Assembly (NCBI GenBank): GCA_050330855.1
Contig: JBHJNL010000049.1
Location: forward strand, 1-11,148
Origin: RCC1774 sp050330855
GTDB lineage: Bacteria > Cyanobacteriota > Cyanobacteriia > Thermosynechococcales > Thermosynechococcaceae
Direction of reading: 5' to 3'
Length of the DNA stretch: 11,148 nt
Program-made: the position numbers and the translations under genes
Shown here: positions 1 through 5,906 of the stretch, piece after piece
How positions within the stretch are numbered: position 1 is the stretch's first letter
Layout of the letters: every line of letters starts with the position of its first letter
The notes under the pieces: model-generated
The model's input: the letters and a program-made list of their open reading frames with translations, nothing else
The model's database searches: none
What the model was told of the DNA's origin: nothing

Positions 1-65
1 CGGTTCAGTCCAGTGATGGCTCGTGTCAGGCGGTCTTGGTTGAGAATCCGTTCGTGATTCAGCAT
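1..65 (-). CDS. Transposase, N-terminal fragment (runs off the left edge)
   Basis: From the ATG at 65-63 the frame reads MLNHERILNQDRLTRAITGL and continues to the window edge. This resembles the N-terminal helix-turn-helix segment (HTH_Tnp_4-like) found ahead of the DDE domain in many cyanobacterial IS5-type transposases. That assignment comes from recalled family appearance, and only about 22 residues are visible. A GTG at 101-99 in the same frame would add 12 residues; I prefer the ATG because the family usually starts just before this helix. The DDE catalytic residues are outside the window, so I cannot say whether the transposase is intact. Confidence 0.6.
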   Translation of the reverse strand, partial: MLNHERILNQDRLTRAITGLN

Positions 66-118
66 GGGTAGGTCACTATGAGACTTCTTGCTATTATCCA
101 CTATTTACCAACAGGTCT
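1..118 (-). mobile_element. Right-hand end of an insertion sequence (partial), inserted in a radical SAM gene
   Basis: Read on the minus strand, the radical SAM coding frame is recognisable up to the Asn codon at 121-119 and then becomes unrelated sequence beginning GACCTGTTGG. Within about 55 bases a transposase-like reading frame starts and runs off the window. The element boundary is therefore near 117-119, and a TA dinucleotide lies at the junction. The short leader followed by a transposase start is the usual layout of an IS5-like element, many of which duplicate a TA or TNA target. The other end, the terminal repeats and the target duplication lie outside the window, so family and exact boundary are tentative. 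Confidence 0.65.
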
Positions 119-673
119 ATTGATCATCAGGTGCTTAATGGGTCTAGCCTTAACCAAATCCATCACTGCAAAAAACTCAGGATGCAGCGTTGGCTCACCG
201 CCGCTGAGCTGCACCACTTGGGGTTCGCCCTCATTGGCGACCACTGCATCGAGCCTCTGCTCAATGACGGCTAGGCTGCGATGGCGTCGGGGCTGCTGCC
301 GTTGACCGAATTCCGCAACCCCTGAATCGGCATAGCAAATCGGACAGGTAAGATTACAGCGATCGGTCAGTTCAATCAGGGTTAGACAGCTATGCTGCTC
401 GTGATCTGGGCATAGCCCACAGTCATAGGGGCAACCGTGGCGAATGGGGGTATTGAACCGCAGGGGCATGTCGCCCGGTTTAATGAAGGCTTGGGTCTGG
501 CGATAATAGTCAACATCATCAGCAATTAGCACCTCTTCCTGCCCGTGGGTGGGGCAGTGCTTAATCAGATAAACGCCCTCATCCTGAAAGACAATCTTGG
601 CCTATACCTTGCTCAGGCATTGGGAGCACAGGCTATTGGTGAGGGCATAGAACAGGTAGGGGCGAGTGGGCAT
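119..673 (-). pseudogene. Radical SAM enzyme of the MJ0619/Tes (tetraether synthase-like) type, disrupted
   Basis: The original start is the ATG at 673-671, four bases after the stop of the Lgt-like gene. The first 23 codons (MPTRPYLFYALTNSLC...) are followed by an in-frame TAG at 604-602, after which the same frame continues to the IS junction near 119. The remains match the MJ0619 family in order: an N-terminal metal-site CxxC with a later CPxHG; the hallmark GCPYDCGLCPDH (auxiliary iron-sulfur site); the radical SAM CNLTCPIC (CxxxCxxC) near 340-365; and the SAM-binding GGEPT near 190-205. M. jannaschii MJ0619 is a tetraether lipid synthase that joins lipid tails, and was earlier proposed as a pterin methyltransferase; bacterial homologues are largely uncharacterised. 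About 185 codons remain of a family usually 450-550 residues long. Reinitiation at the GTG at 532-530 would give only a fragment lacking the N-terminal metal site and the C-terminal half. Two independent lesions make a functional product very unlikely. Confidence 0.85.
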
Positions 674-677
674 AGAA

Positions 678-1421
678 CTACCTAGGAATAGAGGATAGTT
701 GAAAGAGCTGGCGCGCACAGTATAGCAGTCCGATTAGGCAGGCCATCTGCACCGCGCTCATGCCCCAGAGGGGATGAAAATCTGGCTTCAGAAAGTCAAC
801 CCCAAACCGGAAACTCAGATAGGAGGCCAGATAAATTTGAAAGCGCACTCCAGAGGGATACTTTTTGGTTCGCAGTGACCACAGCATCAGCCCCAGACTC
901 GCCAAAAAAATAATTTCGTAGAGTTGGGTCGGGTGGCGGGCGATGCCATCGCCAAAGTCGATGCCCCAGGGTAAATCGGTGGCAATGCCGTAGGTGCGAT
1001 CGCTCAGCCCTGTCAGAAAACATCCCACCCGTCCAATGGCGGTACCGGCAATGAGGGGATAAACAAAGGTATCCCCGGTAGATTTGGTCAGACCGATGCG
1101 AGACTTTATAAGTTCTACCCCGACCACAGCCCCCAGCAATGCCCCCACCACGGTTTTACCTTGGGGAATCAGCAGTAGCCATTGCTGCCAGTGTTGTCCT
1201 AGCAGTAGGTCAAGATGCTGCAAAAGGACCAGTCCCTTGGCTCCGATTAAGGCTCCCACTAAGCCACCCACGATCACAGAACTACGCTGGGAGAAGGGAA
1301 TTGTATCTGACTTGACGTTGCGGAGCAGGAGACGGAGTGAGATCGTATAGCCCAGAGACTCAAAGAGAAAGTGGGGATGAATTTTCCAGGAACCAATCCC
1401 GATGTAGAAGGGAAACTGCAT
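678..1421 (-). CDS. Lgt-like (prolipoprotein diacylglyceryl transferase family) membrane protein
   Basis: A 247-residue, very hydrophobic, multi-spanning protein with the Lgt layout: an N-terminal IHPHFLFE near residues 14-21, GKTVVGALLG at 88-97, GRVGCFLTG at 130-138, RHPTQLYE at 162-169 and RFGVDFLKPD at 205-214. Genuine Lgt moves diacylglycerol from phosphatidylglycerol to the lipobox cysteine of prolipoproteins. Here several canonical positions differ: the GRxGNF asparagine is Cys134, the His of the SFHGG segment is replaced by Val, and the late Glu is Asp209. Arg131 is kept. It therefore looks like a paralogue that may use a similar lipid donor with another acceptor. I chose the ATG at 1421 because MQFPFYIGIG matches the usual Lgt start; a GTG at 1460 would add 13 atypical residues. 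The gene ends four bases before the broken Tes-like gene, implying co-transcription and a shared pathway. The protein itself looks intact. Confidence 0.82.
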   Translation of the reverse strand: MQFPFYIGIGSWKIHPHFLFESLGYTISLRLLLRNVKSDTIPFSQRSSVIVGGLVGALIGAKGLVLLQHLDLLLGQHWQQWLLLIPQGKTVVGALLGAVVGVELIKSRIGLTKSTGDTFVYPLIAGTAIGRVGCFLTGLSDRTYGIATDLPWGIDFGDGIARHPTQLYEIIFLASLGLMLWSLRTKKYPSGVRFQIYLASYLSFRFGVDFLKPDFHPLWGMSAVQMACLIGLLYCARQLFQLSSIPR

Positions 1422-1541
1422 TTCTTCAAGATAGCCGATGTGGCGTGGCCTTTTGAGCACTCCATACCTATCGCGATTCCGACTCAGTGTTTTTGTACTA
1501 GTTTCGAGGCAATAGCTATTTCCGTATCGGCTGGCAATGGG

Positions 1542-1919
1542 TTAAGACTGCCTTGTGAGTTTCGTTTCATCCACAGCCAATCTTTGCCTCTGATGAAGAA
1601 TCTGCGTAAGCTGCAATGATCGGTGAAAAGATGTGCTCTTCTCTTCACCCCGACGGGTTGCACTCCCAGCAGGGATAAACTCAATCTCCATTGCGATTAA
1701 GTAAGTCTCGACAAATATTCCCAATAACGACTGGATTAACTCATGGGATTCACCCAACGTCATTAGTTCAATCCATCCGTCTAAAGAAGTAAAGCGCAGC
1801 TCAGAAGATTCAGACAAAAGCTGTTCTAACGCCTCAAACTCTTGCCAATCGTAGGTTTTTGGTAAGACAAGCCGCTGTTCTAAGCGAGTACTCGGCAGAT
1901 TGACAGATGCAACACTCAT
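1542..1919 (-). pseudogene. Uma2-family (DUF820) endonuclease gene, C-terminally truncated
   Basis: From the ATG at 1919 (MSVASVNLPS) the frame encodes 125 residues; Uma2 proteins are usually about 190. The N-terminal half is typical: YDWQEFEALEQLL near residues 23-35, DGWIELMTLGESHE near 47-60, and GSATRRGEEKSTSF at 85-98. Family members then continue with an EPD-type strand and a (D/E)xK motif forming the PD-(D/E)XK nuclease site. Here the sequence after residue 98 (about 1626) loses all resemblance in the three minus-strand frames and stops at 1542, so the catalytic acids are missing. A TTG at 1940 could extend the start by seven residues but is less likely. Uma2 genes are very numerous in cyanobacteria and their role is unclear. 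I infer a deletion or rearrangement that removed the 3' part, leaving an inactive remnant. Confidence 0.72.
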
Positions 1920-2098
1920 GAGTGTCAACCTGCTACACAAGCTGATTGTAGTTCATTGCCTCAGTTTGTCCCTCGGCAATCTCTTGCTTCTCACGACGAG
2001 CTACAGCAATGCCGCTTTCGCCATTTCTCAGCGAAAATTCAGATAGCACCTTGCCCAAACGCATACTCTAAAGACAACGAGAGCAAGATTTTTACGCG

Positions 2099-4168
2099 AT
2101 GCCCATTGATCAGGACAACCTCAATCATATTCTGGTCATCATCCCAGTTTTAAACGAAGAGTCCACCATCAAAAGCGTGATTGAATCTCTTCAGGGCCAC
2201 GGATTGCAGTTTATTCGAGTCGTTGATAATGGCAGCACGGATGGGAGTGTTGCGATCGCAACCCAAGCCCATGCTGAAGTCGTCCAAGAACCCATTCCCG
2301 GCTACGGTCAAGCCTGCTGGCGAGGACTGCAAGATATTTCTGAACACATCGAGTGGATCTTTTTCTGTGATGGGGATGGCAGTGATGACCTCAGTGAACT
2401 GCCCCGGTTTTTAGCCCAGCGGGAGTCCTTTGACTTTATTGTGGGCGATCGCCGCGCTACCCCCACCGGCCGCGCCGCCATGACCGTAACCCAAGGCTTT
2501 GGCAACCAACTCGCCACCCGTCTGATCGCCCTGGGCTGGCAGTATCGATATCACGACCTCGGTCCCCTTCGCCTCATTCGCCGCTCTGCGCTAGAGCAAA
2601 TTCAGATGCAGGATCGAGGCTTTGGCTGGACCGTCGAAATGCAGGTGCGAGCCATCGAATGCGGCCTCAAAATCTGTGAGCTGCCCGTTGGCTATCGCCG
2701 CCGTCTTGGAGGACGCTCCAAAATCTCTGGTACCCTATCCGGCAGCATCCAAGCCGGGATCGTGATCTTGAGCACCCTCGGTCAGCTTTACCGTCGCCGG
2801 GGGCAAGCACCTCAAATAGATGACGCCACCGATGAACAGACCGTCGCTCAAAAACGCTGGCTGTGGCTCAGTACCCTACTGCTGATCGCGGGCTGTGCCT
2901 TAACGGCTCCCTATGGCGACTTTCAAAGTGTTGATTCATTTACGCGCTTTGGTCTCGGCATTGTTGTTTTGAGTCTTGGCTTTATCGTTTCATGGCTGAT
3001 TCGGCACCTTAGCGCCGTCTGGTTTTGGGGTGTTAGTATTGCCGCCCGTTTACTGCTGCTGCCCATGCAATCGGGTGATGATATCTGGCGCTATCTCTGG
3101 GAAGGTCATATTCAAAACCTAGGGTTTAGTCCCTTTCATTACGCCCCTAACGCTGCAGCCCTGATCAGCTATCGAACATCGTGGTGGGCGCAGATGAATC
3201 ACCTAGATGTATCAGCCATTTATCCGCCCCTAGCACAGTGGGGGTTCCGAGGATTAGCAGCCCTGTCTACCTCCGTGCTGCTATTTAAGTGCGGCTTTGT
3301 CCTCGCCGATCTGCTCATTTGTGTGCTTCTGAGCCGCCGGTTTGGCTACGCTCAGACCTTACTCTACGCCTGGAACCCAATTGTTTTATACTCCTTTGCC
3401 GGTGGCGGGCACTACGATAGCTGGTTTGTGCTGCCCCTGGTTGCGGCTTGGCTCTGCTTTGATGCGCTCGAGGTTCAAGGTGTCCTCAGCACACCGCGAT
3501 CGCTGATATGGAGTGCCCTGTGTCTAGGCTTGAGCATCGCGACAAAGTGGATTTCACTCCCCATCCTGAGCTTCTTGGTGTGGCGAACCCTGCAGCAGCG
3601 GCTTAAATGGGTGCCGTTTGTAGTGCTATGCACCTGCTTACCCATCGTGGTTACCGCCCTACCCTTCTGCGCCAACGGCACCTGTCCCCTGGTGCCCACT
3701 GCCTCCACCTTTGTTTCCCATGGGCGTAGTGCCGAACTGATTCCCTATTTACTAGAAAAAATTGATATTCTCCGGTGGAATAACTGGACGTTTCTAATCC
3801 CTTTGGGGGCTGGGGGACTCTGGCTCTTGCTAAAGACGCGTAGCTTTGGCCCGTTTACAGAATCTTTCTTAGGACTGCTGCTGATTTTATCCCCGATTAT
3901 TCATGCCTGGTACTTTACTTGGCTGGTGCCCTTTGCCGTCATGAGTCGCAATTTGGGCACGCGTCTGGTGAGTCTCTCTGTCTTTGTTTACTTTGCCTTG
4001 CCCTTTCGCAGCGCCACCTTTGACGGTCCTTGGTTTCTGTCTAACGGAGAACGGGCAGCGCTGTGGCTTCCATTTATTTTGGGATGGCTCTGGACCCTGA
4101 AACACCGAGTTGTCAAAACGCTCCCAGAAACTCCGAGAGGGAACACCCCCCTCGGCACGAACACTTAA
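2099..4168 (+). CDS. Two-domain glycosyltransferase: GT2 (DPM-like) fused to a multi-spanning GT-C-like domain
   Basis: A 689-residue protein. Residues 10-235 form a GT2 domain with IIPVLNEE (14-21), VDNGSTDG (42-49), GYGQACWRGL (68-77), the metal-binding DGDGSDD (91-97), FGWTVEMQ (175-182) and YRRRLGGRSKISG (199-211). This pattern is that of enzymes moving a sugar from a nucleotide donor, often onto polyprenyl phosphate. After a polar linker (about 236-252) the rest is strongly hydrophobic with many predicted membrane helices. QSGDDIWRYLWEGHIQ (324-339) followed by GFSPFHYAPNA resembles the first-loop acidic motif of GT-C enzymes such as GT87 or PIG-M-like mannosyltransferases. A reasonable inference is that the first half makes a lipid-linked sugar and the second half uses it across the membrane; sugar and acceptor cannot be told from sequence. 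The ATG at 2099 has only a weak ribosome site. HIP1 sites and codon use look native. A DUF547 lipoprotein gene follows. Confidence 0.85.
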   Translation: MPIDQDNLNHILVIIPVLNEESTIKSVIESLQGHGLQFIRVVDNGSTDGSVAIATQAHAEVVQEPIPGYGQACWRGLQDISEHIEWIFFCDGDGSDDLSELPRFLAQRESFDFIVGDRRATPTGRAAMTVTQGFGNQLATRLIALGWQYRYHDLGPLRLIRRSALEQIQMQDRGFGWTVEMQVRAIECGLKICELPVGYRRRLGGRSKISGTLSGSIQAGIVILSTLGQLYRRRGQAPQIDDATDEQTVAQKRWLWLSTLLLIAGCALTAPYGDFQSVDSFTRFGLGIVVLSLGFIVSWLIRHLSAVWFWGVSIAARLLLLPMQSGDDIWRYLWEGHIQNLGFSPFHYAPNAAALISYRTSWWAQMNHLDVSAIYPPLAQWGFRGLAALSTSVLLFKCGFVLADLLICVLLSRRFGYAQTLLYAWNPIVLYSFAGGGHYDSWFVLPLVAAWLCFDALEVQGVLSTPRSLIWSALCLGLSIATKWISLPILSFLVWRTLQQRLKWVPFVVLCTCLPIVVTALPFCANGTCPLVPTASTFVSHGRSAELIPYLLEKIDILRWNNWTFLIPLGAGGLWLLLKTRSFGPFTESFLGLLLILSPIIHAWYFTWLVPFAVMSRNLGTRLVSLSVFVYFALPFRSATFDGPWFLSNGERAALWLPFILGWLWTLKHRVVKTLPETPRGNTPLGTNT
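4133..4155 (+). other. GC-rich hairpin at the 3' end of the glycosyltransferase gene
   Basis: CCGAGAGGG (4133-4141) and CCCCCTCGG (4147-4155) can pair over nine positions with one A-C mismatch around an AACAC loop. The hairpin lies inside the last codons of the glycosyltransferase, ending 11 bases before its stop codon. It lacks a following T tract, so it is not a standard intrinsic terminator. It could reduce read-through into the DUF547 gene or protect the mRNA 3' end; both are guesses. Confidence 0.35.
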
Positions 4169-4239
4169 CCTTACCCCAGTGTTCTTTCATGAAAAACTCA
4201 GATGCCTTTGCTTTGATGTTTAATAGACAGCGACTCCTT

Positions 4240-4244
4240 GAGGA
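4240..4244 (+). promoter_or_regulatory. Ribosome binding site of the DUF547 lipoprotein gene
   Basis: GAGGA lies 10 bases before the ATG at 4255. Together with the lipoprotein signal peptide starting at that ATG, it decides the start against longer readings in the same frame, which open as far upstream as 4063 inside the preceding gene. Confidence 0.65.
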
Positions 4245-4254
4245 CCAATTGATT

Positions 4255-5103
4255 ATGAAATTGCGTGTATCCCTTGTGCTTCTCCCTAGCATGTTCTTGA
4301 TTAGCTGTAGCCTACCTGCCCTTGAGAGTCAGCTCCAGCAGCCCGCCTCGTCACAGATTGTCAGCAGCATCAAGGCCGGGAAACCTTTTTTGTATGAAGA
4401 CTACGCGAAGACGTTGAAGGCCTACGTTAACGATGAGGGGTTAGTGAACTATGCGGCTCTGCAGCAAAATCGAGAGAGTCTAGACCGCTTTAATGCCACC
4501 GTTGCGGCTGTCCCGGCTGATGTGTATGCAGGCTGGAGCGAACCTGAAAAGCTAGCCTTCTTAATGAACGCCTATAATTCTTTAACGCTACAGGCCATCA
4601 TTGATCAAAAGCCTCTCAAAGGCAGTATTCGCGACATTACAGGTGTTTGGGATATTACGAAGTTCCAGGTTGCCGGCGAGAAGAAGACGCTCAACGATAT
4701 TGAGCACGGCACTATTCGAAAAAGCTTTAATGAGCCTCGCATCCATGCCGCTTTGGTTTGCGCTGCAATGAGCTGCCCCATTCTACGCAATGAACCTTAC
4801 ACCAGCGAAAAGGTTGAGGCTCAGCTTGACGAGCAGGTGAAGACTTGGCTGGCTCAACCTGAGAGTGGCTTCAAGATTGATCGCCAGAATAAAGCCGTCT
4901 TTCTCTCTAAGATTTTTGACTGGTACGGTGATGACTGGAAGCCTAGCTATGCGGTTGAAGGCAAATTCGGCGGTAATGAGAAAGAGCGGGCGGTGCTCAA
5001 TTTTATTAGTAACTACCTTAGCCCTGAAGACAAAGCCTATTTAGAGCAGGGCGATTATCAGGTCAAGTATTTAGGATACGACTGGGCACTTAATAAACAA
5101 TAA
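4255..5103 (+). CDS. DUF547 domain lipoprotein
   Basis: 282 residues. The N-terminus MKLRVSLVLLPSMFLISC is a bacterial lipoprotein signal: a basic start, a hydrophobic stretch, and a lipobox LISC with Cys18 as the likely lipidated residue. The mature protein should therefore be anchored to a membrane outside the cytoplasm. The DUF547 domain covers about residues 55-260, with LVNYAALQQN (63-72), EKLAFLMNAYNSLTL (98-112), IHAALVCAAMSCPIL (163-177) and the late FLSKIFDWYGDDW (216-228), all recognisable family signatures. The conserved Cys and His residues in the third block suggest a catalytic or structural site, but the biochemical function of DUF547 is not established. The gene lies 86 bases after the glycosyltransferase on the same strand, which would fit co-transcription, though a hairpin near the end of that gene may limit it. 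Length and motifs suggest an intact protein. Confidence 0.88.
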   Translation: MKLRVSLVLLPSMFLISCSLPALESQLQQPASSQIVSSIKAGKPFLYEDYAKTLKAYVNDEGLVNYAALQQNRESLDRFNATVAAVPADVYAGWSEPEKLAFLMNAYNSLTLQAIIDQKPLKGSIRDITGVWDITKFQVAGEKKTLNDIEHGTIRKSFNEPRIHAALVCAAMSCPILRNEPYTSEKVEAQLDEQVKTWLAQPESGFKIDRQNKAVFLSKIFDWYGDDWKPSYAVEGKFGGNEKERAVLNFISNYLSPEDKAYLEQGDYQVKYLGYDWALNKQ

Positions 5104-5183
5104 GGGGCTAATTTCAAGTAAATAGCATAGGGTTAGGCTCTCAATATCAGTGTAATGATCTTCAGGAATTTGTGTCTACTGCT

Positions 5184-5567
5184 CTACAGAACACTCACTG
5201 AATATGCACGGATAGCCCTATCTAAAGTTGCAAGCGTTAGCCCATTTTGTAAGGCTTGGCAGATGAGCATTCTATCAAAGGGGTCACGATGGAGTAGTGG
5301 CAGTTGTGCTAGCTGAGTCACGCTGCTTTCATCAAGGTCAAGACTGACGATTTGATGAAGATCTCGCTGCTTAGGCAAATATATTGCCGGATGTTCTGGG
5401 AGAGGTAGTTTTCCTAATTGATACTTTACAATCGATTCCCAGACTGAAACCGCACTAAGATAGACCTCGTTGTCTAGATCACGAATAGCGGTCTGAACAT
5501 CAATGGGTAATTGAGTGCTGACATTGATAAACCACAGAAAGATGTACGTATCTAGCAGAATTTTCAT
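5184..5567 (-). CDS. vapC: PIN-domain toxin, VapC type
   Basis: 127 residues, normal length for VapC ribonuclease toxins. The metal-binding acids of the PIN domain are in place: Asp6 in LLDTYIFLWF, Glu44 in SVWES, Asp95 and Asp98 in HRDPFDRMLICQA, and a late Asp116 in LATLDRAI. VapC toxins cut specific RNAs (often tRNA or rRNA) in the cytoplasm when not bound by antitoxin. The ATG at 5567-5565 overlaps the antitoxin stop (TGA at 5566-5564) in an ATGA junction, typical of translationally coupled toxin-antitoxin operons in which the antitoxin comes first. The first motif reads DTY where DTH is more usual, a conservative change. The 3' end faces the DUF547 gene, separated by 80 bases with no clear terminator. 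Confidence 0.87.
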   Translation of the reverse strand: MKILLDTYIFLWFINVSTQLPIDVQTAIRDLDNEVYLSAVSVWESIVKYQLGKLPLPEHPAIYLPKQRDLHQIVSLDLDESSVTQLAQLPLLHRDPFDRMLICQALQNGLTLATLDRAIRAYSVSVL

Positions 5568-5800
5568 TTGCCCTCGAAGGCATTAAGGAGATCTTCAGGC
5601 AAGGGATCATCAAAATCATCTGGGATAGTAAATTCACCCGCACAAAGGCCAAAGGGACGCAGTGTTCCTTTGCTGGTAATGGGCCTAAGTTCGGCAATCG
5701 GTTGATTAGAGCGAACAATCACAAGAGTTGTACCCGCCTCTACTTGATGCAGATACTTCAAAGGATCTCGTTGAATTTCATCAATACTTACATTCAGCAC
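5564..5800 (-). CDS. vapB: Antitoxin of the Phd/YefM type (VapB-like partner)
   Basis: 78 residues from the GTG at 5800. The N-terminal part (LNVSIDEIQRDPLKYLHQVE, then TTLVIVRSNQPIAELRPI) is the Phd/YefM DNA-binding fold, with the usual strand carrying a self-affecting residue pattern. The C-terminal RPFGLCAGEFTIPDDFDDPL followed by LPEDLLNAFEG is the toxin-binding tail common in cyanobacterial antitoxins paired with PIN toxins. A TTG at 5818 in the same frame would add six residues, but the GTG has a far better ribosome site. Such antitoxins normally repress their own operon by binding inverted repeats near the promoter; short repeats lie upstream at 5855-5888, and their role here is inference. 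The toxin gene overlaps the end by four bases. Confidence 0.83.
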   Translation of the reverse strand: MLNVSIDEIQRDPLKYLHQVEAGTTLVIVRSNQPIAELRPITSKGTLRPFGLCAGEFTIPDDFDDPLPEDLLNAFEGK

Positions 5801-5807
5801 TAATCTA

Positions 5808-5812
5808 CCCCC
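5808..5812 (-). promoter_or_regulatory. Ribosome binding site supporting the GTG start of the antitoxin
   Basis: Read on the minus strand, a GGGGG run lies seven bases before the GTG at 5800-5798. The alternative TTG at 5818 is upstream of this site and has no comparable one. Confidence 0.5.
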
Positions 5813-5854
5813 GATCAAATTTAGTGGATAGAACAGTTTTCCAGAAAGCCTTTA

Positions 5855-5888
5855 GTGTTTTCAACACCCTTCTATTATGCTGTGTTGA
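5855..5888. promoter_or_regulatory. Inverted repeats in the divergent vapBC / 5-oxoprolinase region
   Basis: TCAACAC at 5861-5867 is matched by its exact inverse GTGTTGA at 5882-5888, 14 bases apart. A further GTGTT at 5855-5859 is inverse to AACAC at 5863-5867. A TATTAT (5873-5878) between the arms could be a -10 element for the 5-oxoprolinase gene, but no good -35 matches it. The arrangement would suit an operator bound by the antitoxin, or a hairpin in the 5-oxoprolinase leader. Sequence alone does not decide. Confidence 0.35.
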
Positions 5889-5906
5889 TGGAGAGAGTTA
5901 AGGGTA

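Noticed and set aside
602..604. Amber codon read through as pyrrolysine or by suppression
   Set aside because: No pyrrolysine system is known in cyanobacteria, and the gene is also destroyed by the IS, so a loss-of-function mutation is the simpler explanation.
678..1023. Alternative minus-strand frame at 796-1023
   Set aside because: A shadow of the Lgt-like gene, with no protein-like features.
1484..1684. Minus-strand frame overlapping the Uma2 3' end, as a frameshifted continuation of Uma2
   Set aside because: Its residues do not resemble the missing EPD...(D/E)xK half of Uma2, so a simple frameshift does not explain the truncation.
1956..2153. 65-aa open frame between the Uma2 remnant and the glycosyltransferase
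   Set aside because: No family resemblance, no ribosome site, and it overlaps the start of the glycosyltransferase in a different frame.
4063..4254. 64-residue N-terminal extension of the DUF547 protein
   Set aside because: It overlaps the end of the glycosyltransferase gene in another frame and would bury the lipoprotein signal peptide, which starts at the ATG at 4255 with a good ribosome site.
2099..5103. GT2 plus DUF547 as part of an arsenosugar pathway
   Set aside because: The GT2 motifs are DPM-like and no ArsM, ArsS or other arsenic gene is present in the window.
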